64,000 bases of DNA from Babylonia areolata (GCF_041734735.1 NC_134878.1:38600495-38664494), one strand, 5' to 3'; shown: positions 35,262 through 47,249, counted from the first letter of the stretch. Notes: generated by a model from the sequence alone, not told the origin. Numbers and translations are program-made.

Positions 35262-35327
35262 CTGGTTCTTTTCTTCTGTTGTTTTCAACCGCTACTGGTT
35301 CTTTTCTTCTGTTGTTTTCAACCGCTA
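35262..35327. repeat. 33-bp perfect tandem duplication
   Basis: The unit beginning CTGGTTCTTTTCTTCTGTTG and ending CAACCGCTA occurs twice with no mismatch (35262-35294 and 35295-35327). It lies just upstream of the endonuclease coding start of LINE F. Perfect identity suggests a recent slip or an assembly artefact. Confidence 0.9.
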
Positions 35328-35970
35328 GTGTTGGATGTCCAAGTAGGTGCGGTTTCCTACTAGGTACTAGGTGAAGCAGGCTTTGTTTAGGGATCCTTTT
35401 ATCTCCCCTTCTTCATGTGGGGAGAGCAGTGCGTCCCTAAAAAGGGCTGCTCTGACACTGGGAGGATATGGGCACCGCATCTGCCCCAGTCTACGGCAGA
35501 CGACCATCACCCCACAGCCACCTGCGTGCAGATTTGTGACTAGGAACTGCCAGCAGCATCCTCTGCCTGTCCCCATTACCACTTCTCCATTGCTGCAGGG
35601 CTTGGGAAAGCTGGGTGTTGAAGGGCTAGCTTGTCGTTCCGACATTAGCCTGGTTGCCTGACGAGCACAGGTGACTTTTTTTTAGTGAGGAGGAGTTGTG
35701 CAGTCCCTTGCAGATACTGCCACATGTAGGACGGCCTTGGCAGGTGCAGGTTTTTTTCTTCGGAGGTTAGTCTCCTGGGAGGACTTCCAGCCAAGTATAA
35801 GAGCTCCCGCTGCCCTTTGGTCATCCTCTTCCGCCTTAAACAGCCATTGGGAAAGGTTTCCTCCTCCGCCTGGTCCATCGTTGGGAGACTTCACATGTGG
35901 CAGGTAGTACTGGGTTACATGGTACCAGTAGCAAGGGCTATGCCCCTGACCTGACCAAGTCGGGTGACAG

Positions 35971-36420
35971 TGATATTTTGATCACAAAATACAATGTGTC
36001 TTGCAACATTTTAAAGAATTGTAACTTATCTCTCACGCTAATGCGGAGTGTAAACATTTGCCAGTTAAAAGTCATTGTTTTCATTCTGAACAGAAACTAC
36101 TAAAATTCTGTCTAATGCTAATTCTATGTTCACATTGCAACTGAAATTTTTGGATATCATAATGATTTCCCCTTGACTTCTGTTTGTACCTTCGTTATAG
36201 AATATTTTACCACCCCATTGTTTTTCCCATATCAGTGCATCATTGTCTGTTGTATGTACTTGTAAACATGCAGTGTCATTTTTTGTTTTTTCTGAGATAG
36301 TGGAATAATATGTTTCTTTAGGATTTTTTTTTTTTCAAACCTCTCGCATTCAGAGAACAAATACTTAAATTATCCATACAAATTGCAATTATGAAATAAT
36401 AAAACAATCGCCCAAAATGA
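35971..36420. other. no gene seen
   Basis: AT-rich noncoding sequence between LINE F and the LINE ORF1 fragment. Confidence 0.5.
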
Positions 36421-36429
36421 TTTTTATTC

Positions 36430-37245
36430 TCTCAGTCCTTGAATCATTGCCGTATAGTCACCGAAAGGACAGTCCTCAGTGTACACAGTCTCAGCTGTGT
36501 TCACCGCCCTCCTCAACGTTGGACTGTGCGGGCACCTGGTGGCTGCTTCACCCAAGATCCCCTTTTGCGTGTTTCCCTTTCCCCTGTACTTCCCTGGGAC
36601 TGGGTCCATCCTTTGAATGTGGCTGCTTTGGAGTCTCTGAGGGGGGTTCTGTAGCAGGAGTGAGTAGTGTGGCCTGATGTTCCCCAGGATGACCTCTGGG
36701 TGACTGTCCTTCGTCTGGTCGCTCCCTCTGTCCCGCTGCAGCTGCCTCCTCGTCCCCACTCGTCTCCTCTGTGTCCTCTGAGGGGGTCACTGCAACAAAA
36801 AACTGGCAAGCAGTATCCCTGCTTGTGTGCCCTAGCATAATCTACAGATGTCTTTATTGCACTGTGAAGCATGGTGGTTTGACTCGGAACACCTTGAGCA
36901 AGTTACTGGTGGCCTTGGGTTGCTCTCTGTGTGATAAATGTTAGTGGTAAAAATGTTCACTTTCAAAGTCTTTTCCAAAGGAACACCAGAGACTGTAATA
37001 AATATAAATCTCCCTGTCAAGAAATTGGTCAGTTTATTGTCTGAGTCTCTTGACCTCTCTGCCTTGATGGACCAGCGTTGTTCACATCCTATTTTCACAA
37101 GTGAGTGTTCTATTTCTGTATCAACAACTGAAGTGGGTACATTGTCCATCCAAACTTTGGTTGTGGGTTTTTCTTGTCCGGAGCTATTCTTAAGAATAAA
37201 TGGATTTGTGTACACTAGTTGTAGCATAACCCCTCTCACTCTCAC
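36430..37245 (-). pseudogene. LINE ORF1 fragment with RRM-like region and CCHC knuckles
   Basis: Minus strand: about 135 codons beginning near 37245 contain a TTKVWMDNVPTSV / KLTNFLTGRFIF pattern. This is the RRM-like part of gag-like ORF1 proteins of non-LTR elements (L1-Tx1 and I types). A CCHC knuckle CSRCSESNHHASQC (C-x2-C-x4-H-x4-C) follows. A second knuckle (CRLC ... GHTSRDTAC) crosses a frame change at about 36832. The rest (36548-36838) is an acidic, Pro/Ser-rich tail. No matching ORF2 is adjacent, so this is a stranded 5' fragment or part of a rearranged element. Confidence 0.6.
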
Positions 37246-37747
37246 ACCTTTAATGAGCAGCTGTTTCCTTGCCTTCTGTGTAGCAGGGTAAATCTATCAC
37301 AGGCCGTTTATTTGCTGAGCGCTGACCACTATACCCTGTCCGGATGTTCTCTCACCTGCCAGACATCTCCAGGATGGAGGGATGGTTTTCAACATTGTCT
37401 GGAATGTCTTTTGCTCTGAGAAAGACCGGATTAACTACATTTGACAAAAGATGGGATTAACTAGTCGAGTACAGGAAGAAAACAACAGGTGAAAGATTCA
37501 GACTGTAACAGCACCTGCTCGCTGTACTGATTTGGTGTATGAACAGATGGCTAAGTCGAGAAAAACAACTCAGCTGGTGTAAACTTGATAGAGTATGTCT
37601 TTATTACCAAGTGTACCAGGGTCACAAGGAATATTGAGGGGATAGTATATATAACATCGAAAATCATACACAAACACAGATATAGTAGAAATTAGGATAC
37701 GTACAAGTGCATATCAATATAAAAACTTGTGTATACTCACACATGCA

Positions 37748-37756
<9 letters not shown>

Positions 37757-37798
<42 letters not shown>

Positions 37799-37829
37799 TG
37801 CCCGCACACGTGCGCACGCACACACACAG

Positions 37830-37858
<29 letters not shown>
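37757..37858. repeat. CA microsatellite
   Basis: Two CA tracts separated by TACATGCCCGCACACGTGCG. The unit belongs to the 3' UTR of LINE D; the matching position in the 49336-50465 copy holds AG/TG tracts instead. Confidence 0.95.
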
Positions 37859-37860
<2 letters not shown>

Positions 37861-37945
37861 CATTTGAACAGAAGCTGCATATAACATGTGGATGGGGCTG
37901 ATGACTAGATCTTCAGGTATATGGTTGTTGATTGCAAAATTCTAT

Positions 37946-40521
37946 TCAGTCATACTGGATTTGTTTGACTGCTTTGGGGGAAAAGCTATTGGCGAAGTGA
38001 TTGGTTTTTGTCCTTATACTTCTGTACCGTTGACCAGATTGGAGCATCTCGAAAATCCCAAAAGCTGGATGTGATTCGTCTTGGCTGATTGATTTTGCTT
38101 TTCTGAGTAGCCGCTTATGATATGTGTCTTCTAGAGAAGGTAGATCAACCCCGGTAATCTTGGTGGTAGTTTTTACGATTCTGTTGAGGGCTGGAACTTC
38201 TGCCTTGGAAATGTTTCCATACCAAACAGTAATAGCGAAGGTTAGCACACTTGACTGCTCGGTAGAAATCAACCATGATTTCTTTTTTAATTCCAAACTT
38301 TTTGAGGCACCAAAGAAAGTACAGGTGCTGTTGTGCTTTCTTTACAGTTTTTTCCGTATTTTTCTCGCCATTTCAAATTGTTGGAAATGATCAGTCCAAG
38401 AAATTTAAATTCGCTGATGATCTCTACTTGCTTGTCTTTAATGACAAGTGGTAAGGGGTCAGATCTGGTCTTCCTAAAATCTAAAATCAGTTCTTTTGTT
38501 TTTGATACGTTCAAGTTCTAAGTTGTTTTGATCACACCAGCTGACAAGTTCCAGTACTTCCCTATATTTTGACTCATCACTGTTCGTAATCAGCCCTTCT
38601 AGAGTAGTATCGTCGGCAAACTTGATCATGGTGTTACATTCATTTTCAGTTCCATAGTCATGTGTGAATAGTGAGTACAACAGTGGGGATAGAACACATC
38701 CCTGTGTTGAGAATGCATGTGGAAGAGGTGAGGTCACCAACTTTAACAACTTGCAGTATGCATCTTAGAAAATTTAGGATCCATGTACAAATTGATTCTG
38801 GCAGCGAGAGGTCTTTCAGTTTAGAATATAGTTTTGATGGTACTACTGTGTGAAACGCGGAGCTGTAGTCAATGAAAAGGATCCTGGCATAGCTGTTAGG
38901 ATTTTCGAGATGTCTGAGGATGTGGTAGAGACCTATGCCAATGGCATCTTCAACTGATCTGTTAGCTTTATAGGTGAACTGAAAGGGATCAAAAGATGGA
39001 GGAATGCAGGTTTTTAGGAATTGTAGAATCAAATGTTTTCATTACAACTGATGTTGAGGCTACGGGACAATAATCATTAAGACAACTAGGCTGTGCTTTT
39101 TTTGGAACAGGAATGATTGTTGATTTCTTAAAGCAGTGTGGCACCACACAAGACTGAAGGGATATGTTAAATATGTCAGTGAAGACACTAGATATTTGGA
39201 CTGCACACTTCTCCAAAAGGCCTGGTGAGATGTGTGTCAGGGTCAGCAGCTTTTCTCATTTTCAGATGACTGAAGTGGCATCTGACTTCATTCTCTTGGA
39301 CTATGAAAGGGGGAGTGGGGGTGATTTTGGGTGCAGTCACATCAGAAGTAGGCAGTGGTTTGTTGAATCTGGAGTAGAATGTGTTGAGTTTGTCTGGAAG
39401 AGTTCTGTCAGTGCTGTTGACTGTCTGGTGGGTCATTTTATAATCAGTGATATTCTGCAGTCCGTTCCATACATTCCTATAGTTGTTTGCGGACAGGTTT
39501 TCTTCTAATTTTTTTCCTATTTAAAAACTTTGCCTTCTTAATGCATTTTTCAACACTTCTTTTTGCTGTATTGTGGACTATTCTATCATCAGTTTCACGA
39601 AAAGCTCTCTCTTTTTCCTTTAGTTTTTGCCTAACAGCCCCGTTACACCAAATTTTGTTGTTTGAAAATATTTTTATAATTTTTGATGGAATGCACACTT
39701 TCACAGAAAGAAATATAATCACACACTGTGTCGGTATATTCATTTAAGTCCCCGGCAGAGTCTTTATAAACATTCCAATCTCTACATTCGAAACAGTCTT
39801 GCAAGGTCTCTAAGGCAGGGTCCGACAATTGTTTAACAGTTTTCATGACTGGTTTTTCAGCTTTCAGTTTTTGTTTGTAGACTGGCACCAGATATATCAT
39901 GCTGTGATCGGATTGTCCCAAAGGTGTGCAGCGGATCGAGTAGTACACCTTCTTGATGGAGGTGTAGCAGTGGTCAAGGGTCTTGTCACCACGTTTTGGA
40001 CAGTCCACTTGCTGGTACAGCTTCGGCATAGAATTCTTGAGGCTGGCTCTGTTGAAATCACCAGCAATGATGATGGTGGAGTTGGGCCAACTGTTATCGC
40101 ACTTGCTAATTTCGTCTGCTAGCAGATAAAGTGCAGCGGTGAGGTTCGCTGTGGGATGGATGTACACCACGATCAGCGTCACTGAGGAAATTTCGCATTG
40201 GAGGTAGAAGGGTTGGCACCGGATGGTTAGGAACTCCATGTCAGGGAAGCAGGCTTGCGATAGCACTTTGACACTGGAGCACCAGCGTGTGTTCATGAAG
40301 AAACACACACTGTCGCCCCTTTGCTTTTCTGAGTCAGCAGTGCAGTCAGCTCGGTGTACAGTGAAGCCTGGTGGTTGAACGGCGCTGTCAGGGATGTCCG
40401 GGTTAAGCCATGTTTTAGTGAAACAAAACACAGAGCACTCTTTGTAGTCTCTCCTCATCTGAATGTTGCCTGTGAGTTCATCAGTTTTGTTGGGTAGAGA
40501 TCTAACATTAGACAGGAACAT
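37946..40521 (-). pseudogene. LINE D ORF2: endonuclease and reverse transcriptase
   Basis: Endonuclease (39643-40521): NVRSLPNKTDEL, FCFTKTWLNPDI (Glu replaced within the usual TETWL), IAGDFNRASL and GQSDHSMIYLVPVY (catalytic Asp-His). Reverse transcriptase (37946-39500): PVPKKAQPSCLNDYCPVAST, ILFIDYSSAFHTVVPSKLYS, SQGCVLSPLLYSLFTHD, KFADDTTLEGL, LVSWCDQNNLEL, TKELILDFRKTRSD and FKFLGLIISNNLKW. The order is that of CR1/L2/Rex1-type ORF2. The RT part is spread over about six frames, so it is a decayed copy. The endonuclease frame is intact over 292 codons. Confidence 0.88.
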
Positions 40522-40840
40522 ACTGGGTAGAGGTGGGCGAAAATTTCATTGGCATAACCTTGAAAAGGCCCCACCTCGCTTTTCATGTTTCCTCACAGAC
40601 TGAGTCTTGTGTGTTGAGCGGTTGGTGTTCATTGTTAACAATTGTAAATCATGATGGAGTGAGTTGAAGTGAGACCTCACTGGACACATCTACTTGTTCC
40701 CTAACGTGCAGCAGCGTGTCACAATCATATTGTAAGATCGCAGCTGGTTCCGTAACACACATAAACAGAATTTAACACAAAATAAATGGGACAGCTATCC
40801 CTGTGTCGCCATTGGTCAGCACCATCTTGAATATATATGA

Positions 40841-41509
40841 TATATATGAGCGAAGAGTGTGCAAAAATCGTGACCGCTCGCCATGAGAGACGCTCGCTGA
40901 ATCTTGTGCAGTCTTCTTTCTTCTTCCTTGGTATGGTCTGGGTTTTGACAGTGTGTATAGTCCAGCAGTGGAGTCTGCTGAGCTAACTGGGTCTCTTGTT
41001 TAGATGCCTGTGTATTTCTCCAATGCGGTTGTCTTAAATCTTAAATTCATTCTCGCATGACTGTACTTATGTTTTGCACAACATCACTCCAGCTTTCCGC
41101 CCTTTCTGTAACTCTGTGTGTGTTGCATGTGTGTGTATGTTCGTAGTCATGAGTTGAAGGAATGGGACAGTCACATGCACATGCCCATAACTCATTATCT
41201 CTATGCTTTTGATATAACCAAATCTGTGATTCACCATGCACCTTTAAAACATTTTTAGATGAAATTTTCTATTTTTGATTGCGTGAGAGCCTTTCTAATG
41301 CCTTTTAAACCACATGTGATGCTGCATGCAAAAACCCGGTTTAAGACCGAATTTGTCACTTCTGACATTTATGTACTTTCAGAAAGTTAAAAATCACAGA
41401 TTAACTTTCAAAAAACCAAATTGATCTGTCAGTCATAGTTTTTTCTATAATCTTTTGACATTTGTTGTGGCCGAAAAGAACAAATGGAAAAATTGCCTCA
41501 TGAAAAAAA
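40841..41509. other. no gene seen
   Basis: Noncoding text between the 5' end of LINE D and a tRNA-type SINE. No splice-bounded exon is supported. Confidence 0.45.
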
Positions 41510-41700
41510 CATATATTAGCCTGCTTGTAACTTTAGAACAAGAATTATCTTGAACATGGGTTCGAATCCCAGGGGAGGTGGGTTTTTTGGCCTGTAAAAG
41601 ACTCCTATGCAGAGTTGAGTGTGCTATGGTCATTAATGGGGAGACTGGGACCACATAGTCAAGTATCATCCACTTCACAGATGTGTTTTTTGGTGTGATG
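41510..41700 (+). repeat. tRNA-derived SINE head
   Basis: A perfect B box GGGTTCGAATCCC at 41558-41570 lies about 40 bases after an A-box-like TAGCCTGCTTG (near 41518). The downstream text continues as a nonconserved body. Acceptor pairing is not seen, so a SINE is preferred over a tRNA gene. Confidence 0.5.
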
Positions 41701-41887
41701 ATCTAATTACCTGACCAACACTGCAAGTGTCTGTATCTCTCGGGCCTGGTTGATGCTGGGATATTATTGTAACAGGAAGCATAGAGTACAGCCTTGTCAC
41801 ATGGTCCCAAACCAAAATGGACCTCCTTAGCAGCATCTTCATCATCATAGTCCTCCACCTCCTCCTTCTTTGTCATCAGTATAACCC

Positions 41888-41920
41888 TCCCCCCCCCCCC
41901 CCCCCCCCAAAAAAAAAAAA
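41888..41920. repeat. poly-C/poly-A junction
   Basis: About 21 C followed by about 12 A. Such runs are error-prone in assembly and may mark a low-quality spot. Confidence 0.9.
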
Positions 41921-41929
41921 GCCAGAGTC

Positions 41930-42390
41930 TATGGCCTTTCATGCCCTGCTGTCATGGTGACCCCAGTTTTGATACCCATCCACTTATGTGCTTGGGATAA
42001 GTCCTGTCAGTATCTTCAGTGTCAGCAAATTCATAAGGGGCTGTTGATGGAGGGATGTGTTAGAGTTTCCACTCTGGGAGGGATGCTCAGTCAGTCTGGC
42101 TCCGCGACTAAGCCATTGTTGTATTCAGTTGGGGGCTTAGTAGGTGGTGTCCTAAGTATGTTAAATCAGAACAGGCACCATTGAACACCACCAAAGTACA
42201 GGGTCTCCTGTGGTGTGTGGTCTTCTGGTGACCTAACTTCGATAGTCCCCTGTGGACTGCCGACACTAGAACTGTGACAGATGAACTTGGGTGTGGCCAT
42301 GTAAGAGGGGACTCAGAATGAACGATGTGGGAGTAATGCCACTGAAACAGTGCAGATGATGGGGCAGCAAAAGAAAAAGAGGAAGAGCTG
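41930..42390 (-). repeat. dispersed repeat R, full copy 1
   Basis: The same unit as 50490-50905, in opposite orientation. Shared phrases include ACTCTGGGAGGGATGCTCAG, TCTGGCTCCGCGACTAAGCC, GTAGGTGGTGTCCTAAGTAT, CAGAACAGGCACCATTGAAC and CAGTGCAGATGATGGGGCAG. Length is about 450 bases. There are no long frames, so it is probably a SINE-like or other nonautonomous element of unknown type. Confidence 0.65.
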
Positions 42391-43598
42391 GTTGTGACTT
42401 TAGCTAGGTTTTTGCCTGCTGCGTCACAGATTTTTGACCTTGCGCCTTTACCCTATCATTTAGGCATACTTTTTAATGCAATTCTTTTTCAAAAGGTGTT
42501 CTGTTTAAAAGGGGCTTTGCTCTCTTGCCCATGCTAGAGGCATCAAGTGCAGTCTCATCCTCCCTAGCCCCCTCCTGTGCTAGGTTTGGTAAATTTCAAA
42601 ATTTTAGAATCTTATCACTGAATGCAGCACCATAGCACTTTTACCATTATTCAGATTGACACTGTTTCCATTTTCAAAAGCATTACCATTTATCACATCC
42701 ATGATGAAATTTGTGTGCAGTCATATTTTGTCAGTGTTGTGCACATCTGAGATATGTATCAACTCGTATTGAGAGTATAACTAACTATATGGTGCAAAAC
42801 TCAAGTTGGCTTTAAGTGTATACACTTTTGGCTGCAGTAAAGTAGTTAACTTGCTATTATTGCTTTTGATTCAGAAACTGAACATTTTTAGCACGCAGTT
42901 GGGTCAAACTGTGATATGGAAATGTCCCAAAAGTGCCTTTTGTCAAGCAAAGAGATTTGTCATCTGTTTAATCTTGACACTTCTGCCAATGGACTCTAAT
43001 GGCTCTTTTTATAAAAATAGCAGCAATAGTGATGAAGAAGATAGGTGTTGAAACTGTGTCAGAGCCAGATTTTGCTGTCACAAGTCAGCAGACTGAACAT
43101 GGAAGGATCAGGGACATCTGATGCTCATCTCGTGCTCATTGATATTCCCATTTTCCAAGATGTGAGCTTAAAACATTCTTGCATTAAACTGATAAAATGC
43201 ACAGCTAAACTTGGCATGCTTTCCTTTTATTAAGTACACAGTTTGGTGATGACTGGACACCATTCAGGCCTGCATAGGTGCTTGCTTTTTTTTTTTTGCT
43301 TTTTTTTTTTTTAACAACTAGTGGTTTTCTTGCAGTTTGAGGTATGCTCAGGTTGGCAGACAGATAAGGCTGAGGCAGGGTCAGTCATGATTGTCTTATG
43401 GATCAGTTATGCCACTTTTCGGTTCTTCTGTTTATATGGTACAATTACTCTCTTAGGCATGACTGCATGCACACAAACATCATAGCCCAGGACAGCATGA
43501 AAATGCTCATGCATACATACACATGCATATTAGTGCACATGATCAAGTATAAAAAATACACAATGTGAAGCTAGAAACTGCTGTTAACTTTGTTTCAG
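42391..43598. other. MCPH1 intron sequence, no confident exon
   Basis: Unique-looking AT-rich sequence just upstream of the large MCPH1 exon, with a poly-T/GC-T tract near 43288-43312. A frame near 42985-43050 reads MDSNGSFYKNSSNSDEEDR, which faintly recalls a microcephalin phrase. It lacks a convincing donor, so it is not called. Confidence 0.5.
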
Positions 43599-44868
43599 AA
43601 AACCAAAGCCCTGAAACTGACAAAACACCTGTTCTGAGTCAAAGAAGTTCACGGTCATCAGGTTGTATCAGCAAGAACTGTTCATCAAGGAGTCTCCCAA
43701 AGATGTTAAGGAATGCAGAAAGCTCTGATCACAACAAAACCCATGGAAATCTGCAGCGTGCACAAGGTACTGAAGAGACTTCTGTACCAGAGATAGAACC
43801 TCTAACTGATGCTGTAAGGGACTCAGATTCTGCAGGTTTAGAGTCAAGAGAAAAACACATACCAAAAAATTACCCACAAGCTAGCATGTCCAGTCAAGAT
43901 CCACACCAAACACAAGTCAGGCAAAAAAGAAAGGTGACTGAAAAGAGACTGCCACACTGTTTGCCTCAGACTGGTCACAGCTCTCCACAGTCAGGCAAAT
44001 ATCTCTCACAGAAAACACAAGTCAATAGCTGTGTTCAATACCATACTGCAGTGCATAAACATACCAGCATGGGTCAGAATGTTCTCAAAATAATCCATGC
44101 ACAAGAAATAGATAAATCAAGTGGTCAAAGTAGAGGTTGGAGAGCAAGAGGCAACAGTGGAGACAGCATTGGAAATGTAATGCCACAAGAGAAAAGTCAG
44201 ATTCGTACTTCAGAAAGTGCAGGCTCTGATGTAGTCTTTTTAAAATCAATAACTAGGAAAAAGAAACTATTAAACCCAAGTCAGGATTTACCCATTCTTT
44301 CTCTATGTTCAGCAGACAATCCAGACTTGTCCAGACCAGCATCAGAGAATGCTGTGCATGAAAAGAGGGGGCGGAAGCGGAAATCTTGTCTTGTAGATGC
44401 AATTTTCCCTAGCTCTCTTCCTGCACCAAAAAGAGGGCGTGGATCCTCACAGATAAAAGAAAATCAATGCAAGAGAATATCCTTAATACCGAGTGATGCT
44501 GTTGAACAGTTATCATCCAAGTCCTCTTCAAAGGGCAGGAAAAAGGGTGTGGGAAACAGGAGGAAGACTTTGGTGAAGAACAAGGGAAATGAGAGTGTCT
44601 CCTCTCTATGTTCCACCTCCAGCATTCTTGGATCATCATTGTCGATGGTTTTCAATGGCATCTCCAGAACTTCACAAAGCAAACTTGGGCCATCAAGAAA
44701 CAGTCTGGCAGAATTTAAAGTGGCGAAACCCCAGTGCCAAGGCAAACAAGTGTCACTGAGCAGAGATCAAAGCAGTCAGGATGTGGAGAGAGATGTGAAG
44801 AAGATGTGTCTGCTGAAGTTCCACTTGGCTGGCGTGCCATCCTTGGTGATGACCAGCCTTCATCGTGA
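43599..44868 (+). CDS. MCPH1: microcephalin (MCPH1), large central exon
   Basis: MCPH1 is a BRCT-domain protein of chromatin condensation control, DNA-damage response and centrosome function, acting in the nucleus. The exon starts after a TTTGTTTCAG acceptor and ends at a GTAAGT donor (44869), leaving two bases of a codon. It codes 422 complete residues rich in Ser, Lys and Gln and without globular domains. Basic clusters (RGRKRKS, PKRGRG, SKGRKKGVGNRRKT) look like nuclear-localisation signals, as in the linker of vertebrate MCPH1. The end, SLVMTSLHR, matches the human LVMTSMPSE just before the second BRCT domain, with equal spacing to the next exon. Linker sequence is otherwise poorly conserved in the family. 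The chosen boundaries keep phase with 46086. I see no stop in the exon. Confidence 0.88.
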
Positions 44869-46085
44869 GTAAGTAAGCTGATTGTTTCAAATTTTATGTT
44901 TTATCTGTTTTTCATCTCTGTTGCTCACAAGATTGCTTCCTGGAGGGATGCCAAACTTGAAAGAAAATGGTTTTTAAGAAGACTGCTTTGAAAACATTTT
45001 AACAAATATGATTTATAGTATTGCACACAATTATTTTTCCTGCATTCTATACGTAATAAAGTTGCTAAAGGATTTTTGTTTCCAGGCTCATGTTCCTTTG
45101 TACTGACACGATAAAGATAAAAGCTTCAAATTTGATGGGCAGCTTTTGAAAAAAAAATTTTTGAAATCACAGTATGATTTTTAAAGATAGGTTTGTCTGG
45201 TTTGCAGTGTCTTCTAACACATCTTCTTATTCTTCGTGTACCTCGACTTGAATTGCAGCAATGAACATGCTGATTTTTATGTTCTTTTTGTTTTGAGGGA
45301 TGCCATATTTTCCCTTGATGGTTGGGAGAAAAACAGCAAAAAACAAACAACAAACTCACCTCACATATCAGTGTTTCCCATAACGCACTATAGCGCGTCC
45401 TTTACGCACAAAAATCTGAAAAGGACCCCCAGTTTTCAGAACTGTACATCCCAAGGATGCACATGATTTTCCTGACAAGTTCTTATGTTATCAGTTGATC
45501 TTTGAGGCTGCCGACTCGGCAGCAGCACTTTAAATGAAGAGCAGACGATACCAAGTGTTTGGATTGTGTCCCTTGTTTGTTTGTTTTTTACACTGGATGA
45601 ATTTTCGCAGACCTGCCTTGTATGATTCGACCGAAGTTTTCTGTGATTCAGGCCCACAGAATGTGGTATTTGCCGACTGCAAAATTTAACACACACACAC
45701 ACAGACACACACACAGACACACACACACACACAGACACACACACACACACACACACATACACACACACACACAGCGAAAGGCAATTAGCGCCACACGCAT
45801 TTGTCACTGAATATAAATTTTCATTGCATTTGACGTCAATGCATTTTTGGCTGCAGTCAGTGTCCATTCCTTAGATCAGAGATCAATAGCTGAAGTACCA
45901 AGATTCATCCGCTTTACCTGCATGTAGTATGTTTTGTTCAAACACACGAACTGCCTGTCTCATGTGGATGTTGGTATACATTTCACTATCCGCCGTACCG
46001 TTGTTTTTGATTCCTTCTGCATAGTGACCACAACTGCACCTTATGGTCTAAATAAATGTAAATGTCTATGTTTTTGTTCTGGCAG
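44869..46085 (+). other. MCPH1 intron (1.2 kb)
   Basis: Begins GTAAGT and ends TTCTGGCAG after a pyrimidine-rich stretch. It contains a CA microsatellite (45690-45772) and no other recognised element, making it the least invaded intron in the window. Confidence 0.85.
45690..45772. repeat. CA microsatellite
   Basis: (AC)n interrupted by AGAC units, about 80 bases, inside the 1.2-kb MCPH1 intron. Confidence 0.95.
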
Positions 46086-46248
46086 AGAACAGGACTTTGT
46101 GATTGGTGCTGTCAAACGACTGGGGGTGTTCAGGATCGAAGACAAGGTGTCCAAACACACCACGCATGTTGTATGTGGAGAGGCCAGGCGTACGCTTAAT
46201 GTTTTGAATGGACTTGCCAGAGGATGTTGGCTCATCAGTAAAGAATGG
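46086..46248 (+). CDS. MCPH1: microcephalin (MCPH1), BRCT-domain exon
   Basis: 163 nucleotides. The first base completes a Glu codon begun in the previous exon, and the last codon is TGG before a GTGAGT donor. The 54 residues contain the second-BRCT signature of microcephalins: a RLGVFRIED strand region, KHTTHVV, the RRTLNVLNGLARGCW block and LISKEW. The human counterpart has CETTTHVLSG, LRTLNVLLGIARGCW and VLSYDWV at the same positions. The RTLN..L.GIARGCW core is specific to MCPH1 among BRCT proteins, so the identification is strong. In vertebrates the C-terminal BRCT pair binds phosphorylated H2AX; that role is inferred here. No frame defects. Confidence 0.95.
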
Positions 46249-46679
46249 GTGAGTGGTTTCTTATCTGATGGAGAAAACAGTTAAGTGCAACCATGGTCTT
46301 GAACCTACTTGTACTGTGGAGTTTCCCTTTGGGGTTTTTTTTTTGTTTGGTTTTTGTTTGGTTCTTTTTTTTCCCTCAATGTTTATGTTTTTACAGCCCT
46401 CGGTGGGGATGCTGGGTGTCTTTCAGTATATATAGCATCCCCACCTTCTGGAAATTCTGTGCTAGAAATTTCCTCTTTCCTACCACTCTCTTTGCCTTTT
46501 TTGACAGGAGAAAGTCTTCTCAGCCCATTAGCAACCACAACCCCAATACTCCTTGGAACAAGACAAGGAGACAGTGACAGTGTGATTGGCATCACTCAGA
46601 CATTTTCAAAATGCAGAGCAGGAATGAATGTAGAGACGCTTCCACATCAAGACATTAATCACTTCTCAGTAGTTTTCAG
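46249..46679 (+). other. start of the 12.8-kb MCPH1 intron, T/G-rich, no exon
   Basis: The donor GTGAGT at 46249 opens an intron that ends at 59038. This first part has T-rich tracts and no supported coding sequence. Confidence 0.7.
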
Positions 46680-46990
46680 TCTACAGAAACATCAAATAAT
46701 AATATTAATGGTATTTATTTAGCGCTGAATCTTGTGCAGAGACAAATCAAAGCGCTTTCGCACCAGTCATTCACACGCATGGTTGGGGCTTTTGTCTAAA
46801 AGGGGATTTGCATTCAAGCCTGGAATGGTGTCACATATTCTGCACGAGCCGTTGGAGACCGGCGGTTAGTTGCGAAAAAGGCATCTGTTATAGCTCAGCT
46901 TTCAGCTTGTGCTGTGAGTTGAACTACGGTTAGTAGCCAGCTGAGCACTTGGCTACATCTACAGTTCACTTTTGTGGATCTGTTGGTGTG
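46680..46990. repeat. SINE-like tail with (AAT)n and GTATTTATTTAGCGCTGAAT
   Basis: An AATAATAATATTAATGG tract leads into ATTTATTTAGCGCTGAATCT and CAAAGCGCTTTCGCACCA. This is the type of 3' end shared by many invertebrate SINEs. Its full extent is uncertain. Confidence 0.4.
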
Positions 46991-47249
46991 CAATCCATTG
47001 TTGGTCCAGAATCAAACTCTTCATCAGCCTATAAATCAGCCCTGTTCCTCATAACTAAAAGCCTCAAAGAAAAAAACGCCCTGCAGCTTTTCATCTGACA
47101 ATACTGATAATTATGACCTTCTGTTACACTGAATGAGTTAAACCTGTTCTTCAAACCACTACTGATTCTTATCCTGGATTGGATGAGATACATTATAAAT
47201 TTTTTAAACATCTTCCTGAAATCTGTTTGGAAGCTCTACTAAATGTCTA

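Larger units (their letters stand above)
31840..35970 (-). mobile_element. LINE F: nearly full-length RTE-like LINE
   Basis: About 4.1 kb on the minus strand. A noncoding leader (about 35175-35970) precedes an APE-type endonuclease, reverse transcriptase and a C-terminal C2H2 finger. The endonuclease resembles the one found in bovine craniofacial development protein 2, a known RTE-derived domain. The same family occurs, distorted, at 9330-12665. The exact ends are uncertain, since no clear target duplication was seen. Confidence 0.85.
37588..40840 (-). mobile_element. LINE D: nearly full-length CR1/L2-like (Rex1-type) LINE
   Basis: About 3.25 kb on the minus strand, with endonuclease at the right, RT in the middle, and a 3' UTR that carries a CA tract and ends in a GTAATAAAGACATA tail. 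The same 3' end occurs on the plus strand at 50160-50465, where it is followed by (ATTCT)n, confirming one family. A 5' noncoding part (about 40530-40840) precedes the endonuclease. Confidence 0.85.

Noticed and set aside
42900-43233. Possible extra MCPH1 exon (phrase SNGSFYKNSSNSDEEDR)
   Set aside because: The resemblance to a vertebrate microcephalin phrase is short, no good donor follows, and the frame stops soon after.
43668-44745. Minus-strand frames opposite the large MCPH1 exon
   Set aside because: Shadow frames of the coding strand; the plus strand has matching splice sites and conserved protein ends.
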